Assembly: GCA_024196135.1 (NCBI GenBank)
Contig: JAMQCK010000302.1
Span: forward strand, 1 to 29,933
Direction of reading: 5' to 3'
DNA: 29,933 nt
Source of the DNA: Pleurotus ostreatus/Saccharomyces cerevisiae fusant
Taxonomy: Eukaryota; Opisthokonta
Part shown: piece after piece, positions 20,986-29,011 of the stretch
How the letters are laid out: the number at the start of each line of letters is the position of its first letter
Numbering within the stretch: the stretch's first letter is position 1
The notes under the pieces: model-generated
Seen by the model: only the letters and a program-made list of their open reading frames with translations
The model's database searches: none
What the model was told of the DNA's origin: nothing
Position numbers and translations under genes: made by a program

Positions 20986-21229
20986 CATCGCCTCCAATTG
21001 CTCCAGCTCGCCGCTCCCTCCTCTCCCTCTTCGTCGCCCGCTGCCCTCCCTCTTCGTCGCCCGCTATCCTGCTCAGAACGGCCCCGCTCGAAACCGCTCC
21101 CCCTTCCATGTCGCTCCCTAAGGTGCTCGAAATCGCTCCCTATCGTGCTCGAGATCGCTCCCCTTTCCGTGTCGCTCGCTATCCTGTTCAGAACCCGCTC
21201 GTTTCCGCGTCCGCCACAAGTCAAGTCGG
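20986..21229. other. Pyrimidine-rich degenerate repeat, no gene
   Basis: Repeated words include CTCTTCGTCGCCCGCT (twice near 21030-21065) and variants of GCTCGAAATCGCTCCC (near 21085-21165). No protein family is recognisable. Confidence 0.5.
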
Positions 21230-21385
21230 TGGGAGGGGAAGGGGGAGGCGGGGGGGAGGAGAGGGGAGGGGGAGGAAAGAGGAGGAGGGGCGAGGAAGGA
21301 GGAAAGAGGAGGAGGGGAAAGGAAAGAGGAGAGGGGGAGGAGAGGGGAGGGGGGAGGAGAGGGGTAGAGAAATGGTAAGGATAGG
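21230..21385 (+). repeat. Homopurine tract of about 155 bp
   Basis: The plus strand is nearly all G and A (GGGAGG, GAGGAGGGG, GGAAAGAGG) with only isolated C or T. It lies between pyrimidine-rich DNA on the left and mixed repeats on the right. It could form triplex or G-quadruplex structures. Confidence 0.75.
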
Positions 21386-21429
21386 GTAGAAGTGGGGTAG
21401 AAGAGTGAAGCGCCATCTCTCGAGGGTGC

Positions 21430-21944
21430 GTGCCCTCGCTTGAAGGGGTCGTGGGGCGCCGTGTTAGAATGTTGGAAGGGGTCGTTGCGCGCCCGCCTCG
21501 AAGGGGTCGTGGGGCGCCATCCTCGAAGAGAGTATCGGCGACCTCCTTGAAGGGAAGTCAAGCGACCGACTCGAAGAGAACATCGGCGACCTCCTTGAAG
21601 GATCGTAGAGCGCCTCACTCGCAGCGCCAGTGGCCGACCTCGCTCGAAAAGTCGCAGACGCAACCGCTACGGAAGAGTCGGTTGCGCCCTCCTCCCTCGC
21701 TCGAAGGGGGGGGAGGGGGGCGTCCAATCGAAGGCCAGTCGGGTCGATCGAAGGGGGTAGGGGAGTCGAGTCGAACCAGGTCGCGTCCAGCCGCGTCGAA
21801 GGAGAGCAGGAGCGAGTCGCGTCGAAGGAGAGGGCCGATCGGAGTCGAGTGCGGCCCTCCTCGGGAGTGGAGGATACGCGCCCCCTTCAGTATACGCGCC
21901 ACCTTCGAGAGTGGAGTATACGCGCCACCCTCCAGTAGCAGCGG
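21430..21944. repeat. Mixed minisatellite, including a duplicated ATCGGCGACCTCCTTGAAGG unit
   Basis: Near 21525-21605 a 32-bp segment containing ATCGGCGACCTCCTTGAAGG appears twice. The word TCGAAGGGGTCGTGGGGCGC recurs near 21435-21520. Variants of AGTATACGCGCCACC recur near 21890-21930. No gene is supported. Confidence 0.55.
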
Positions 21945-22041
21945 CCCCCCTTCAATAGCTACGCCCCCCTTCATTAGCTACGCCCCCCTTCATTAGCTAC
22001 GCCCCCCTTCATTAGCTACGCCCCCCTTCATTAAGTACACC
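21945..22041 (+). repeat. 19-bp tandem repeat, five copies
   Basis: TAGCTACGC followed by CCCCCTTCAT repeats with exact 19-bp spacing (starts 21956, 21975, 21994, 22013, 22032). The three central copies are identical, and the outer ones carry one or two changes. The homogeneity indicates recent expansion or conversion. Confidence 0.9.
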
Positions 22042-22235
22042 GCCCCTCCCCTCCCCCCTTCGTTAACGTCGCGCAAATAGCGTCGATCTCGCTCATCTAT
22101 CCGGCCTTGCAGACACGTCCGCGAAGAGTCGCAGAAGCAGTCGCCCCCTCGCAACCCGCAGCCGTCCTCATCCCGAAGACTCGCAGACAGGTCCTCGCAA
22201 CTCGCAGAAGCAATCCTCCCCCTCGAAGACTCGCA

Positions 22236-22356
22236 GACAAAATCGGGTATATATATGCACGAACGCTTGTGTACATGCATGCACCCACGATCGGGTGGTA
22301 TATGCACCCAGTTCGGGTAGATTGGGTACATGCACCCCGTATTGGTCGGATATATG
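22236..22356 (+). repeat. Array of GGGTATATGCACCC-like palindromes, copy 1
   Basis: Four to five imperfect palindromes of the form GGGT-(A/G)TATATGC-ACCC are joined by ACGATCGGGT or AGTTCGGGT. The same array, in the same orientation and followed by the same GGCGAGTT-ATCTCGGGCGGC block, recurs at 28287-28470. Because the ends (GGGT/ACCC) are complementary, each unit can fold on itself or pair with its neighbours. Confidence 0.75.
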
Positions 22357-22440
22357 CGAGCGGCGCGGTGGCGAGTTCATCTCGGGCGGCGATGGCGAGT
22401 TCATCTCGGGCGGCGATGGCGCGTTCGTGTCGGGCGGCGC
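22357..22440 (+). repeat. 24-bp tandem repeat, about 3.5 copies
   Basis: Units contain GGCGATGGCGAGTTCATCTC at 24-bp spacing. Two full copies are identical and the flanking ones vary. The array follows directly on the palindrome array and precedes a 20-bp array. Confidence 0.8.
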
Positions 22441-22580
22441 GGTGTTGGCGGGAAGACGGTCGCGTTGGCGGGAAGACGGTCGCGTTGGCGGGAAGGCGGT
22501 CGCGTTGGAGGGAAGGCGGCCGCGTTGGTAGGAATACGGTTGCGTTGGCGGGAAGGCGGTCGCATTGGCGGGAAGACGGT
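22441..22580 (+). repeat. 20-bp tandem repeat, seven copies
   Basis: TTGGCGGGAAGACGGTCGCG-type units start at 22445, 22465, 22485, 22505, 22525, 22545 and 22565, with exact 20-bp spacing. Copies differ by one to three substitutions and no indels. Period 20 is not a multiple of three. A shorter relative is present near 28530-28610. Confidence 0.9.
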
Positions 22581-22872
22581 GCGAGCGCCGGGGAAGCAAG
22601 TTGGGGAGGCGCCGAGTCGGACCGGGTCGAGCGCTGCGGAGACCGAAGCGAGCGCCGTGGGGGATGGGGGAAGGGGAGAGATGAGAGGTGAGTAGAAGTA
22701 AGGCGGAGAGCGCGTTTGGGGAGGGGGAGGTAGAAGAGACGAGGTGAGTAGAGGCAATGATGAAGGAGATCAGAGGTACGGTGAAGGGGAGATGAGATGC
22801 AGTCGCATCCGAAAAGAAAGAGCGCCTAAGTCGAGGGAGCAGACGGACCCTCCTAGTCCAGCTCGTCCACGC
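22581..22872. other. Purine-rich sequence without a gene
   Basis: GA-rich low-complexity DNA with words such as GGGAGGTAGAAGAGACGAGG. Nothing else can be supported. Confidence 0.4.
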
Positions 22873-22968
22873 TTCTCGTCCACCTCGGAGACCATCTCCT
22901 TGTCCAGATCGTGGACGACCTCCTTGTCCAGCTCGTGGACGACCTCCTTGTCCAGCTCGTGGGACCCT
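22873..22968 (+). repeat. 24-bp tandem repeat, about four copies
   Basis: TCCTTGTCCAG starts at 22897, 22921 and 22945 within units that also contain CTCGTGGACGACC. A partial first unit carries CTCGTCCACC. The period is a multiple of three, so both strands stay open, but no domain is present. Confidence 0.8.
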
Positions 22969-23359
22969 TTCCTAGAGTCCCGCTCTTGCGCGCGCTTCTA
23001 GTGAGGTCATGTGCGCGTCTATGCAGTAGAGGCGTTGATGTCGAGGATGGTAGGGGATGCGTCGCCGACGAGGACGGTAGGGAATGCGTTTATGTGGAGG
23101 AGGACGGTAGTGGATGAGCTCATGCAGACGTGGGCGGCATATATGTGTTTCTGTCGGGGATGGCGGCGCGGAGGGCAGTGGCGGCGGCACGAGGAGCAAA
23201 TGCGTAGTCAAAGACTCAGAGGAGAAGGGCGGGTGGGGCGACGGAGTCGAAGGGACGTGGCGCCAGTTGGGTAAGGGAAGGAGGAGTGACGACGACCGAG
23301 GAGGGTTGACTGAGACCTCCGAGGAGGAGTGCCTATGAGTATAGAGAGAGCCTAGTGGT
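22969..23359. other. Low-complexity sequence without a supported gene
   Basis: Short repeated words such as GAGGACGGTAG-GATGCGT (three variants near 23040-23120) indicate another eroded minisatellite. ORFs in several frames overlap and none is convincing. Confidence 0.4.
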
Positions 23360-23615
23360 CGGGACGAACAAACAAGGCCGCGCCCGAGGCGGTGGGCGAG
23401 CGAGACCTGCGCGCGCTTCGGTCGAGGGCCTGGAGGCGGGCGAAGGGGCGCTTCGGTCGTCGTCGTCGGCGGCGGCGGCGTGATGGGTCGTCCAGTCAGG
23501 CCGTATCGCCCGTCGATCGCGAACAAGGACGCGTCCAGACGATGATCTCCAGGTGAAAACCGCGAGACGCCACATCGGACACCGGGCCGACATCCCGCTC
23601 TTCCCTTCCCCGGCC

Positions 23616-24075
23616 ATGGCGCACATCGAGGTCGTCGAGGACGACGCGCCCGTCGACGACTATGGCGCGGTGCTAGAGGAGGAACCTACACATAATGCGC
23701 AGGTCGCGCACGACTCTCGGCGAGAACGGCGCGTACGCACTGTGCCTTCCCGCTGGAAGCGCGCTGGCCTCTGGTCGCTCTTCTGCCTCGTCTTCTGGCT
23801 CGCGTACACAATGAGGAAGCACCTCGATCGGCCCTCTCGGGATGTGCATGCGAAGAGGTGTGTGTCTGTACGCTTTGCTTCGACCACGGCTGACACGCAT
23901 GCGGCCAGGGGGCGTCCAGGTCGCAATCCTGCTCGCGCTCATGGACATGCTTGAGCCCGTCCCGATCTTCTTCCCTCAGCTAGAGCCCACCTTCGTGAAC
24001 CGCGCGGGCGATCCGTCGAATGTGGCCGCTCGTACTCGTGCGGCAAAGGCGCTGGGAAACACCAGCCACGTGTAA
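23616..24075 (+). CDS. Chimeric gene, copy B: membrane N-terminus spliced to a GCN1 fragment
   Basis: Exon 1 (23616-23859) encodes MAHIEVVEDDAPVDDYGAVL, a basic stretch and a single hydrophobic helix (GLWSLFCLVFWLAYTMR). A 49-nt intron (23860-23908; GTGTGT donor, CTGAC branch-like site, CCAG acceptor) is followed by exon 2 (23909-24075), giving 136 aa. Exon 2 is homologous to GCN1 exon 32 (about 15380-15560) and keeps its reading frame: GVQVAILLALMDMLEPVPI, then [18 protein letters not shown]. Near the end a small deletion relative to GCN1 shifts the frame into a TAA. Relative to GCN1 there is a 12-nt in-frame deletion after the VPIF segment, shared with copy A. Three residues are missing from exon 1 relative to copy A, also in frame. 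If expressed, it would be a short membrane-anchored HEAT fragment. A pseudogene is the alternative, and the exon 1 family is unrecognised. Confidence 0.5.
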
Positions 24076-24240
24076 ACCCGACACCATGGTCGGGCCACCC
24101 GTGCAGCACGGTTGCCCCCGTATCTTCGCTAGGACATCCCGCATCGGTTGTCTTAGCTTATGCTGGCCGATTGTACCAGCCGGCTATCCTAGGCCCCAGC
24201 CATCTCTCTCCCTTGCCGCAGCGCTCTCCTCAGTCCCCCC

Positions 24241-24320
24241 GCGTACCACTATCCCAACCCGCGTACCACTATCCCAACCCGCGTACCACTAACCCATCCC
24301 GCGTACCACTATCCCAGCCC
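24241..24320 (+). repeat. 20-bp tandem repeat, four copies
   Basis: Units beginning GCGTACCACTATCCCAACCC start at 24241, 24261, 24281 and 24301. They differ by at most two substitutions. The array sits in the tail of arm B at a point where arm A has only a single related stretch, so it expanded after the duplication. Confidence 0.92.
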
Positions 24321-24398
24321 GCATCCCGGAATTCCGGCAAGCATCTCATGCGTATGTTGTACCCAATATAATATCATTCACTGGCTCCCTCCTCAACA

Positions 24399-24635
24399 AG
24401 CGCGCGGTGAACCCGTCCCGCTCGAGCGCGGTGAACCTGTCCCGCTCGCACGCAGTGAACCTGTCCCGCTCGCGCACAGTGGACCTGTCCCCCTCGCGCA
24501 CAGTGAACCTGTCCTGCTCGCGCGCAAGGAACCTGTCCTGCTCGCGCGCAGTGAACCTGTCCCGCTCGCGCGCGAAGAACCTGTCCCGCTCGCGCACAGT
24601 GAACCTGTCCCGCTCGCCCGCGAAGAGCCTGACGA
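24399..24635 (+). repeat. 24-bp tandem repeat, ten copies
   Basis: GTGAACCTGTCCCGCTCG-type units begin every 24 bp from 24407 to 24623. Because 24 is a multiple of three, frames are open on both strands: the plus strand gives octapeptides like VNLSRSRT and the minus strand RERDRFTA. The plus-strand frame continues into a short Lys-rich segment (KGAKGKPKKLKPPAEVDL) before entering a 20-bp array where the repeat is no longer in phase. I do not call a gene. Confidence 0.9.
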
Positions 24636-24727
24636 AGGGCGCGAAGGGAAAGCCCAAGAAGCTTAAACCGCCAGCTGAGGTCGACCTCGGGCTGCGTACG
24701 GTGAAGGAGGGGGGCCTTCGAAGACGC

Positions 24728-24907
24728 GCTTGCAAGGCCGCAGACGTGCTTGCAGGGCCGCAGACGTGCTTGCAGGGCCGCAGATGCGCTTGCACGGTCG
24801 CAGACGTGCTTGCAGGGCCGCAGACGTGCTTGCAGGGCCGCAGACGTGCTTGCAAGGTCGCAGACGTGCTTGCAAGGTTGCAGACGTGCTTGCGAGGCCG
24901 CAGACGA
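24728..24907 (+). repeat. 20-bp tandem repeat, nine copies
   Basis: GCTTGCAGGGCCGCAGACGT-type units start every 20 bp from 24728 to 24888. Substitutions are few and there are no indels. Period 20 shifts the frame each unit, so a 60-bp, three-unit super-period keeps three frames open. Confidence 0.92.
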
Positions 24908-24983
24908 GAAAGAACATCATGGTACTGACGAGAAAGAATATCATGGTACCGACGAGAAAAAACGCCATCGTACTGACGACGAG
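24903..24983 (+). repeat. 24-bp tandem repeat, about 3.3 copies
   Basis: GACGAGAAAGAACATCATGG-type units start at 24903, 24927, 24951 and 24975 (partial). The array abuts the preceding 20-bp array with a few bases shared. Confidence 0.88.
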
Positions 24984-25004
24984 CATAGGTCCGACTCGGG
25001 CGCG

Positions 25005-25140
25005 CTGAGGAAGAAGCAGCCGCATCCGCGCGCTGAGAACGAAGCAGCCGCATCGATGCACTGAGGAAGAAGAAGCCGCATCGACGTGCCAAGAGGAAGA
25101 AGCCGCATCGACGTGCTAAGAGGAAGAAGCCGCATCGAGT
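25005..25140 (+). repeat. 27-28-bp tandem repeat, about five copies
   Basis: GAAGCCGCATCG recurs with GCCGCAT starts at 25019, 25047, 25075, 25102 and 25129. The first intervals are 28 bp and the last two 27 bp, so a single-base deletion has spread to the last two units. Confidence 0.85.
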
Positions 25141-25169
25141 GCAGGAGAGTATCGACTTCCTGCGCGCAC

Positions 25170-25261
25170 ACGCTTTACTCCGCAATCAAGCGCGCTTTAC
25201 TAGACAATCAAGCGCTTTTGACTAGGCAATCCAGCGCGCTTTACTAGGCAATCAAGCGCGT
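25170..25261 (+). repeat. 22-bp tandem repeat, about four copies
   Basis: GCGCTTTACTAGGCAATCAA-type units recur with spacings of 22, 23 and 21 bp. Not coding. Confidence 0.85.
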
Positions 25262-25309
25262 GCCTGTACATATACGCCTAGAGGAGCCAGGAAAGGAGTT
25301 GGGATCTTG

Positions 25310-25400
25310 TCGTCGGCGACGAAGCCGGATCTCTGCGTCGACGAGCGAAGCCAGATCTCTGCGTCGACGCCAAAGCCGTATCTCTGCGTCGGCAACGAAG
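25310..25400 (+). repeat. About 26-bp tandem repeat, three to four copies
   Basis: CGAAGCCAGATCTCTGCGTC-type units at about 26-bp spacing, with a shorter third unit and a partial fourth. Confidence 0.8.
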
Positions 25401-25965
25401 CCAGACGACGAGCGCAGAAAAGGGGAGGAGGGGAGAAAAGGGAAGGAGGGGAGAGAAAAAGAAAGGGGAGGAGGGGAGAAAAAAAAAAAGAAAGGGGCGA
25501 GGGAGCAGCGTCTCTCGCGGGGATGGGGAGCAGCGTCCCTCGGGGAAGGGAGGAATGGGAGGGAAGGCATGTGGTGGGCGACGAAGCTTTCCGGAGGGGC
25601 GAGGGGTCGCGTCCAGTCGGGTCGAGGAGGAGGGTCGCGTTGAGCTGTGTCGAAGGGGGGTGGGGGCGAAGAAGGGGAGCGAGGATATGGAGGGGCAGGA
25701 GGGGAGGAGGGAAGCCGCGCTGGAGGGGGAAGGCGAGAGGAGGGAGGGGTGCGAGATTGCGGAGGAGGGATGGGTGCGAGAAGGCGAGAGAAGGGGTGGT
25801 AAGAGGCACAGGCGACCGACCGCCAATCTGCGATATTGTAGAGAAGGGAGACGGGGGGAGGAGGGCGGTGCGAGAATGTGAAGGAGGGAGCGGAGCGAGA
25901 ATGCGAAGGAGGGAGCGGTGTGCGACAGACGTCCCACCCGGGCGCATGGGTGCGACCGACATCCA
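25401..25965. repeat. Purine-rich low-complexity block
   Basis: Mostly G and A on the plus strand (GGGAGGAGGGGAGAAAA near 25430-25500), then mixed repeats. A roughly 25-bp unit containing GCGAGAATG-GAAGGAGGG is repeated near 25865-25915. No gene is supported. Confidence 0.6.
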
Positions 25966-26700
25966 ACCTCTCGCTCCGCCCTCTCCTCTCTGAAGGGCGA
26001 AGCAGCGCCCCCACTCCTTCTCGCTCCTCCACCTCCCCTCCTCCTCCTCCTCTCGCTCCACCCTCCACTTCCGCCTCTCGCTCCACCTCCACCTCCGTCT
26101 CCCCTCCTCCTCCCACTTTGGTCGAAGCACCTTCCTTCCCACTCTGTCTCTCGCTCCTCCTCTCGGTCTCTCGCTCCACCTCCCACCTCCTCACTCGCTC
26201 CGCCATCCCTCTCCTCTCTGAAGAAGCGCCGTCGCCACTCCGTCTCTCGCTCCACCCTCCGCCTTTCTCTCCTCCCCTCCTCTGTCTTTCCTCCCACTCG
26301 GGCCTCGTCGCGATGGAGCGACGCCGTCGCGATGGAGAAGCGACGCCCCTCTGGAGGAGCGCCCCCACTCCGCCCTCTCGCTCCGCCCTCTCGCTCCGCC
26401 CTTCCGCTCGGGCTTCCCGCTGCTTCGCCTCCTTCGCTATCACCTCCCTCTCTCGATCCCCCTCCGTCTTCCTCCCACTCTGTCTCTCGTTCCTCCTCCC
26501 CTCCGGAGGAACGACACCGCGATGAAGAACCGCCGCCGCGATAGAGAACCGCCGCCGCGATGGAGGGGCGACGCCGCTCTGTCTCTCGCTCCTCCTCCCC
26601 TCTGTCTCTCGCTCCTCCCCTCGCCCCTCTCCCCTCCACCTCTGTCTCTCGCTCCTCCTCCCTCTCGCTCCTCCTCCCCCTTCGGGCGACACCGCGATGA
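25966..26700. repeat. Pyrimidine-rich low-complexity block
   Basis: The plus strand is dominated by CTCTCGCTCC, CTCCTCCTCC and CTGTCTCTCGCTCC words. This is the opposite strand skew from the blocks on either side and is nearly complementary to words such as GGAGGAGCGAGAGG near 27810-27830, so foldback pairing across about 1.3 kb is possible. No gene is supported. Confidence 0.65.
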
Positions 26701-27330
26701 AGAACCGCCGCCACTCTGTCTCCCCTCCTCTCTGTCTCTCGCTCCACCTCCCACTCGGTCGCAGAAGCGACGTCACGATGGAGAACCACCACCACTCTGT
26801 CTCTCGCTCCTCCTCGATGCAGAACCTCCACCGCGATGGAGAAGACGCCCCGATGGAGAACCGACACCGCGATGGAGGGACACCGTCGCGATGGTGGGGG
26901 GGGGGATGGAGGGCAAAGGGTGGAGGGAGAACCGCCGTCGCGATGGAGGAGCCACGCCGCGACGCAGAACCGACACCGCGAAGGAGAACCTCCACCGCGA
27001 TGAAGAAGCGCCACCGCGATGGAGGAGGGCCGCCGCGATGCAGAACCTCCACCGCGATGAAGAACCGACGTCGCGATGGAGGGGCTTCGTCACGATGGAG
27101 GGCGCCGCCGCGATGAAGAACCGCCGTCGGGATGGAGAACCGACGCCGCGAAGGAGAACCGACACCTCTCCGGAGAACCGACGCCGCGATGGAGAACTGC
27201 CGCCGCAGGGAGAACCAACGCCGCCTCTCGCTCCTCCCACCCAGTCGCTGGACAAGCGCCGCCGCAATAGAGAACAGACGCCATCGTGATGGAGAACCAA
27301 CACCGCGATGGAGGGGCGGCGCCGCGATGG
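26701..27330. repeat. Degenerate array of CGCGATGGAGAACCG units
   Basis: Variants of CCGCGATGGAGAACCGACG recur more than twenty times, mostly 18-27 bp apart, with intervals often divisible by three. This holds several frames open on both strands (Arg-rich on plus, SPSRRRF/HRGGG-like on minus). The copies are too varied to give a strict period by eye. Confidence 0.75.
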
Positions 27331-28260
27331 AGGGGCGATGTGAGAGGGAGAAGGGGCAAAGCGATGGAAAGGGGTGAGGGGTGAAGCAGAGAGGAGGTGA
27401 GATGAGATGGAGGGGGGAAGAGGAGCGAGGACATGGAGGGAAAGCATGGTGGGAGGGGAAGGGGTGGTTCGAGGGGGGTAGAGGGATGGGCGAAGAAGGG
27501 ATGGGAGGGCGACGCCGCAATGGAGGAGCGAAGGGGGGATGGAGGGCGAAGAGAGGGAGAGGAAATGGGGAAGGGGCGAAGAAGGGATGGAGGGCGCCGC
27601 CGCGATGGAGGGCCGACCCCGCGACGCAGAACCGCCCCCACTCTGTCTCTCGCTCCGCCCCACCCGCCGGAGAACCGCTGCCACGATGCAGAACCGCCGC
27701 TGCGATGGAGGACCTCCACCGCAATGGAGAACCGACGCCACGATGGAGGGACGATGTCGCGATGGAGGGGCGATGTGAGAGGGAGGGCGACGCGATGGAG
27801 GGAGTGGGAGGGGGCGCAGGAGGAGCGAGAGGAGGGGCGACGCGGCGATGGAGGGGGGAAGAGGAGCGAGGACATGGAGGGAAAGCAAAAAGAGGATTTG
27901 GAGGTGGAAAGGGGAAGGAAGAAGGGGGAGGAGAACTGCCGTCGCGATGGAGGGGCGAAGAGGAGGGAAGGGGAGGGGCGAAGCGACGTCGCAATGGGGA
28001 GGGAAGTAGAGCCGAGAGAGGCAGAGGAGAAGGAGAAGGGGAGAAGGGAAAGGGGAAGGAGGTGGAGAAGGGGAGAAGGGAAAGGGGAAGGAGGTGGAGA
28101 AGGGGAGAAGGGAGGAGGATTTTGAGAAGGGGGGGGGAACGAAGAAGTGGAGGATTTTGGGGAGGAGCGGGAAAGGGGCGACGCGATGGAGAGGGCGAAG
28201 GAGATACATGATGTGAGATGGAGGGGCAATGGAGAAGGGGGGGACAAAGAAGTGGAGGAC
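27331..28260. repeat. Purine-rich block with degenerate GCGATGGAGGG repeats
   Basis: The plus strand is mostly G and A with recurring GATGGAGGG. A roughly 32-bp unit, GAGAAGGGGAGAAGGGAAAG and following bases, is repeated two and a half times at about 28030-28115. No gene is supported despite long open frames. Confidence 0.65.
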
Positions 28261-28286
28261 ATACTAACAACCAGCGGAGTGCAAAC

Positions 28287-28620
28287 GTCGAAAATCGGGT
28301 ATATGTATGTACCCAGTTCGTGTTAGGTGTATGTACCAGAGATTGGGTGTATATATGCACGAAAGATTGTGTACATGCACCTGATTCGGGTATACGCACG
28401 GACGATCGGGTATATGCACCCACGATCGGGTTAGGTATATGCACCCAGAGTACGGGTTGGCTACATGCGAGCGGCGATGGCGAGTTGATCTCGGGCGGCG
28501 GTGGTAAGGTAATCTCGGGCGGCGAGGCTTTGACGGGAAGACGGTCGCGCTGGAGGGAGGACGGCGGCGGTGGAGGGAAGACGGTGCGAGTGTCGGGAAA
28601 CGATGAAGGCGTTGGAGGGT
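28287..28620 (+). repeat. Array of GGGTATATGCACCC-like palindromes, copy 2, with trailing repeats
   Basis: This is a direct repeat of 22236-22600 in the same order: palindrome array (ATCGGGTATATGCACCCA and variants), the GCGAGCGGCGATGGCGAGTT block, then a short version of the TTGGCGGGAAGACGGTCGCG array. Copy 2 has more palindromes (about seven) and fewer 20-bp units than copy 1. Confidence 0.75.
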
Positions 28621-28921
28621 TGACAGTGTATACGCGTCGAGAGATGTCAGTGTGTAAGCGTCAGGATATGACAGCGAAGTCGTCGAGGCGACAGGAGACC
28701 GTCGCGCATGGAGTGGCGAAAGTGCGATCCACGCGTCCGCGTCAAGGTGCACCGTGCGGCCCACACCGCGCCAAACGACGAACCACGACGCGTCAAAAGA
28801 CAGACCACGACGCGTCAGCCCAAAGGGAGATTATGACGCGTCAGCCCATCGACCACGCACCTCATCGCGCCAGCTGCAGCAAGCCCTTCAAGACAGACGC
28901 GATACCGATCGCGGCGTCTCA
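28621..28921. other. Spacer with scattered ACGCGTCA words
   Basis: GACGCGTCA or CGCGTCAAA-like words recur near 28735, 28790, 28815 and 28840. MluI-like ACGCGT is the core of the fungal MCB cell-cycle element, but here it seems to be part of an eroded repeat. No ORF is convincing. Confidence 0.4.
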
Positions 28922-29011
28922 AGGGTAGAACACGTCTGTAGGGTTGAACTCGGCTGAAGGGTTGAGCGTGTTTGAAGGGTAGAGCGTATCTGGAGGGTGG
29001 AGCGACGTATC
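28922..29011 (+). repeat. 18-bp tandem repeat, five copies
   Basis: AGGGTTGAGCGTGTTTGA-type units start at 28922, 28940, 28958, 28976 and 28994. The AGGGT start and the central GA are conserved and the ends are variable. Confidence 0.88.

Larger units (their letters stand above)
23360..24370 (+). repeat. Arm B of the inverted segmental duplication
   Basis: On the plus strand this matches arm A (4790-5725) read on the minus strand. 23360-23615 matches the GCN1 leader and promoter side, including CCCGCCTCCAGGCCCTCGA on its complement. 23616-24075 matches the chimeric gene, and 24076-24370 matches the tail beyond it. Arm B has an extra 20-bp tandem array in the tail and keeps about 60 bp of GCN1-like and adjoining sequence that arm A lost. 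Confidence 0.85.

Noticed and set aside
24241..24907. CRISPR array
   Set aside because: The repeats are directly abutting tandem units of 20-24 bp without unique spacers, in a eukaryotic genome.
24346..25185. Minus-strand 279-codon ORF with RERDRFTA-like repeats
   Set aside because: It runs through four tandem arrays with different periods, including 20 and 27-28 bp, so the apparent protein changes frame of the repeat unit repeatedly. No homology is recognisable.
26522..28211. Plus-strand Arg/Gly-rich ORFs of 230-276 codons
   Set aside because: They are complements of the same repeat words; no splice or start support.
26773..28262. Overlapping minus-strand ORFs of 390 and 478 codons
   Set aside because: Same low-complexity explanation; they overlap each other and the longer frame and have no domain.
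25244..28444. A 1066-codon ORF on the minus strand
   Set aside because: It spans purine- and pyrimidine-rich tandem repeats. Other long ORFs are open in other frames and on the opposite strand over the same bases. The composition is only Ser/Pro/Arg/His/Leu, and it crosses the palindrome array. The openness is explained by repeat spacings divisible by three and lack of AT-rich stops.
28922..29011. Interstitial telomere (AGGGT units)
   Set aside because: The unit is 18 bp with only a 5-bp AGGGT start; it is a minisatellite, not TTAGGG hexamers.
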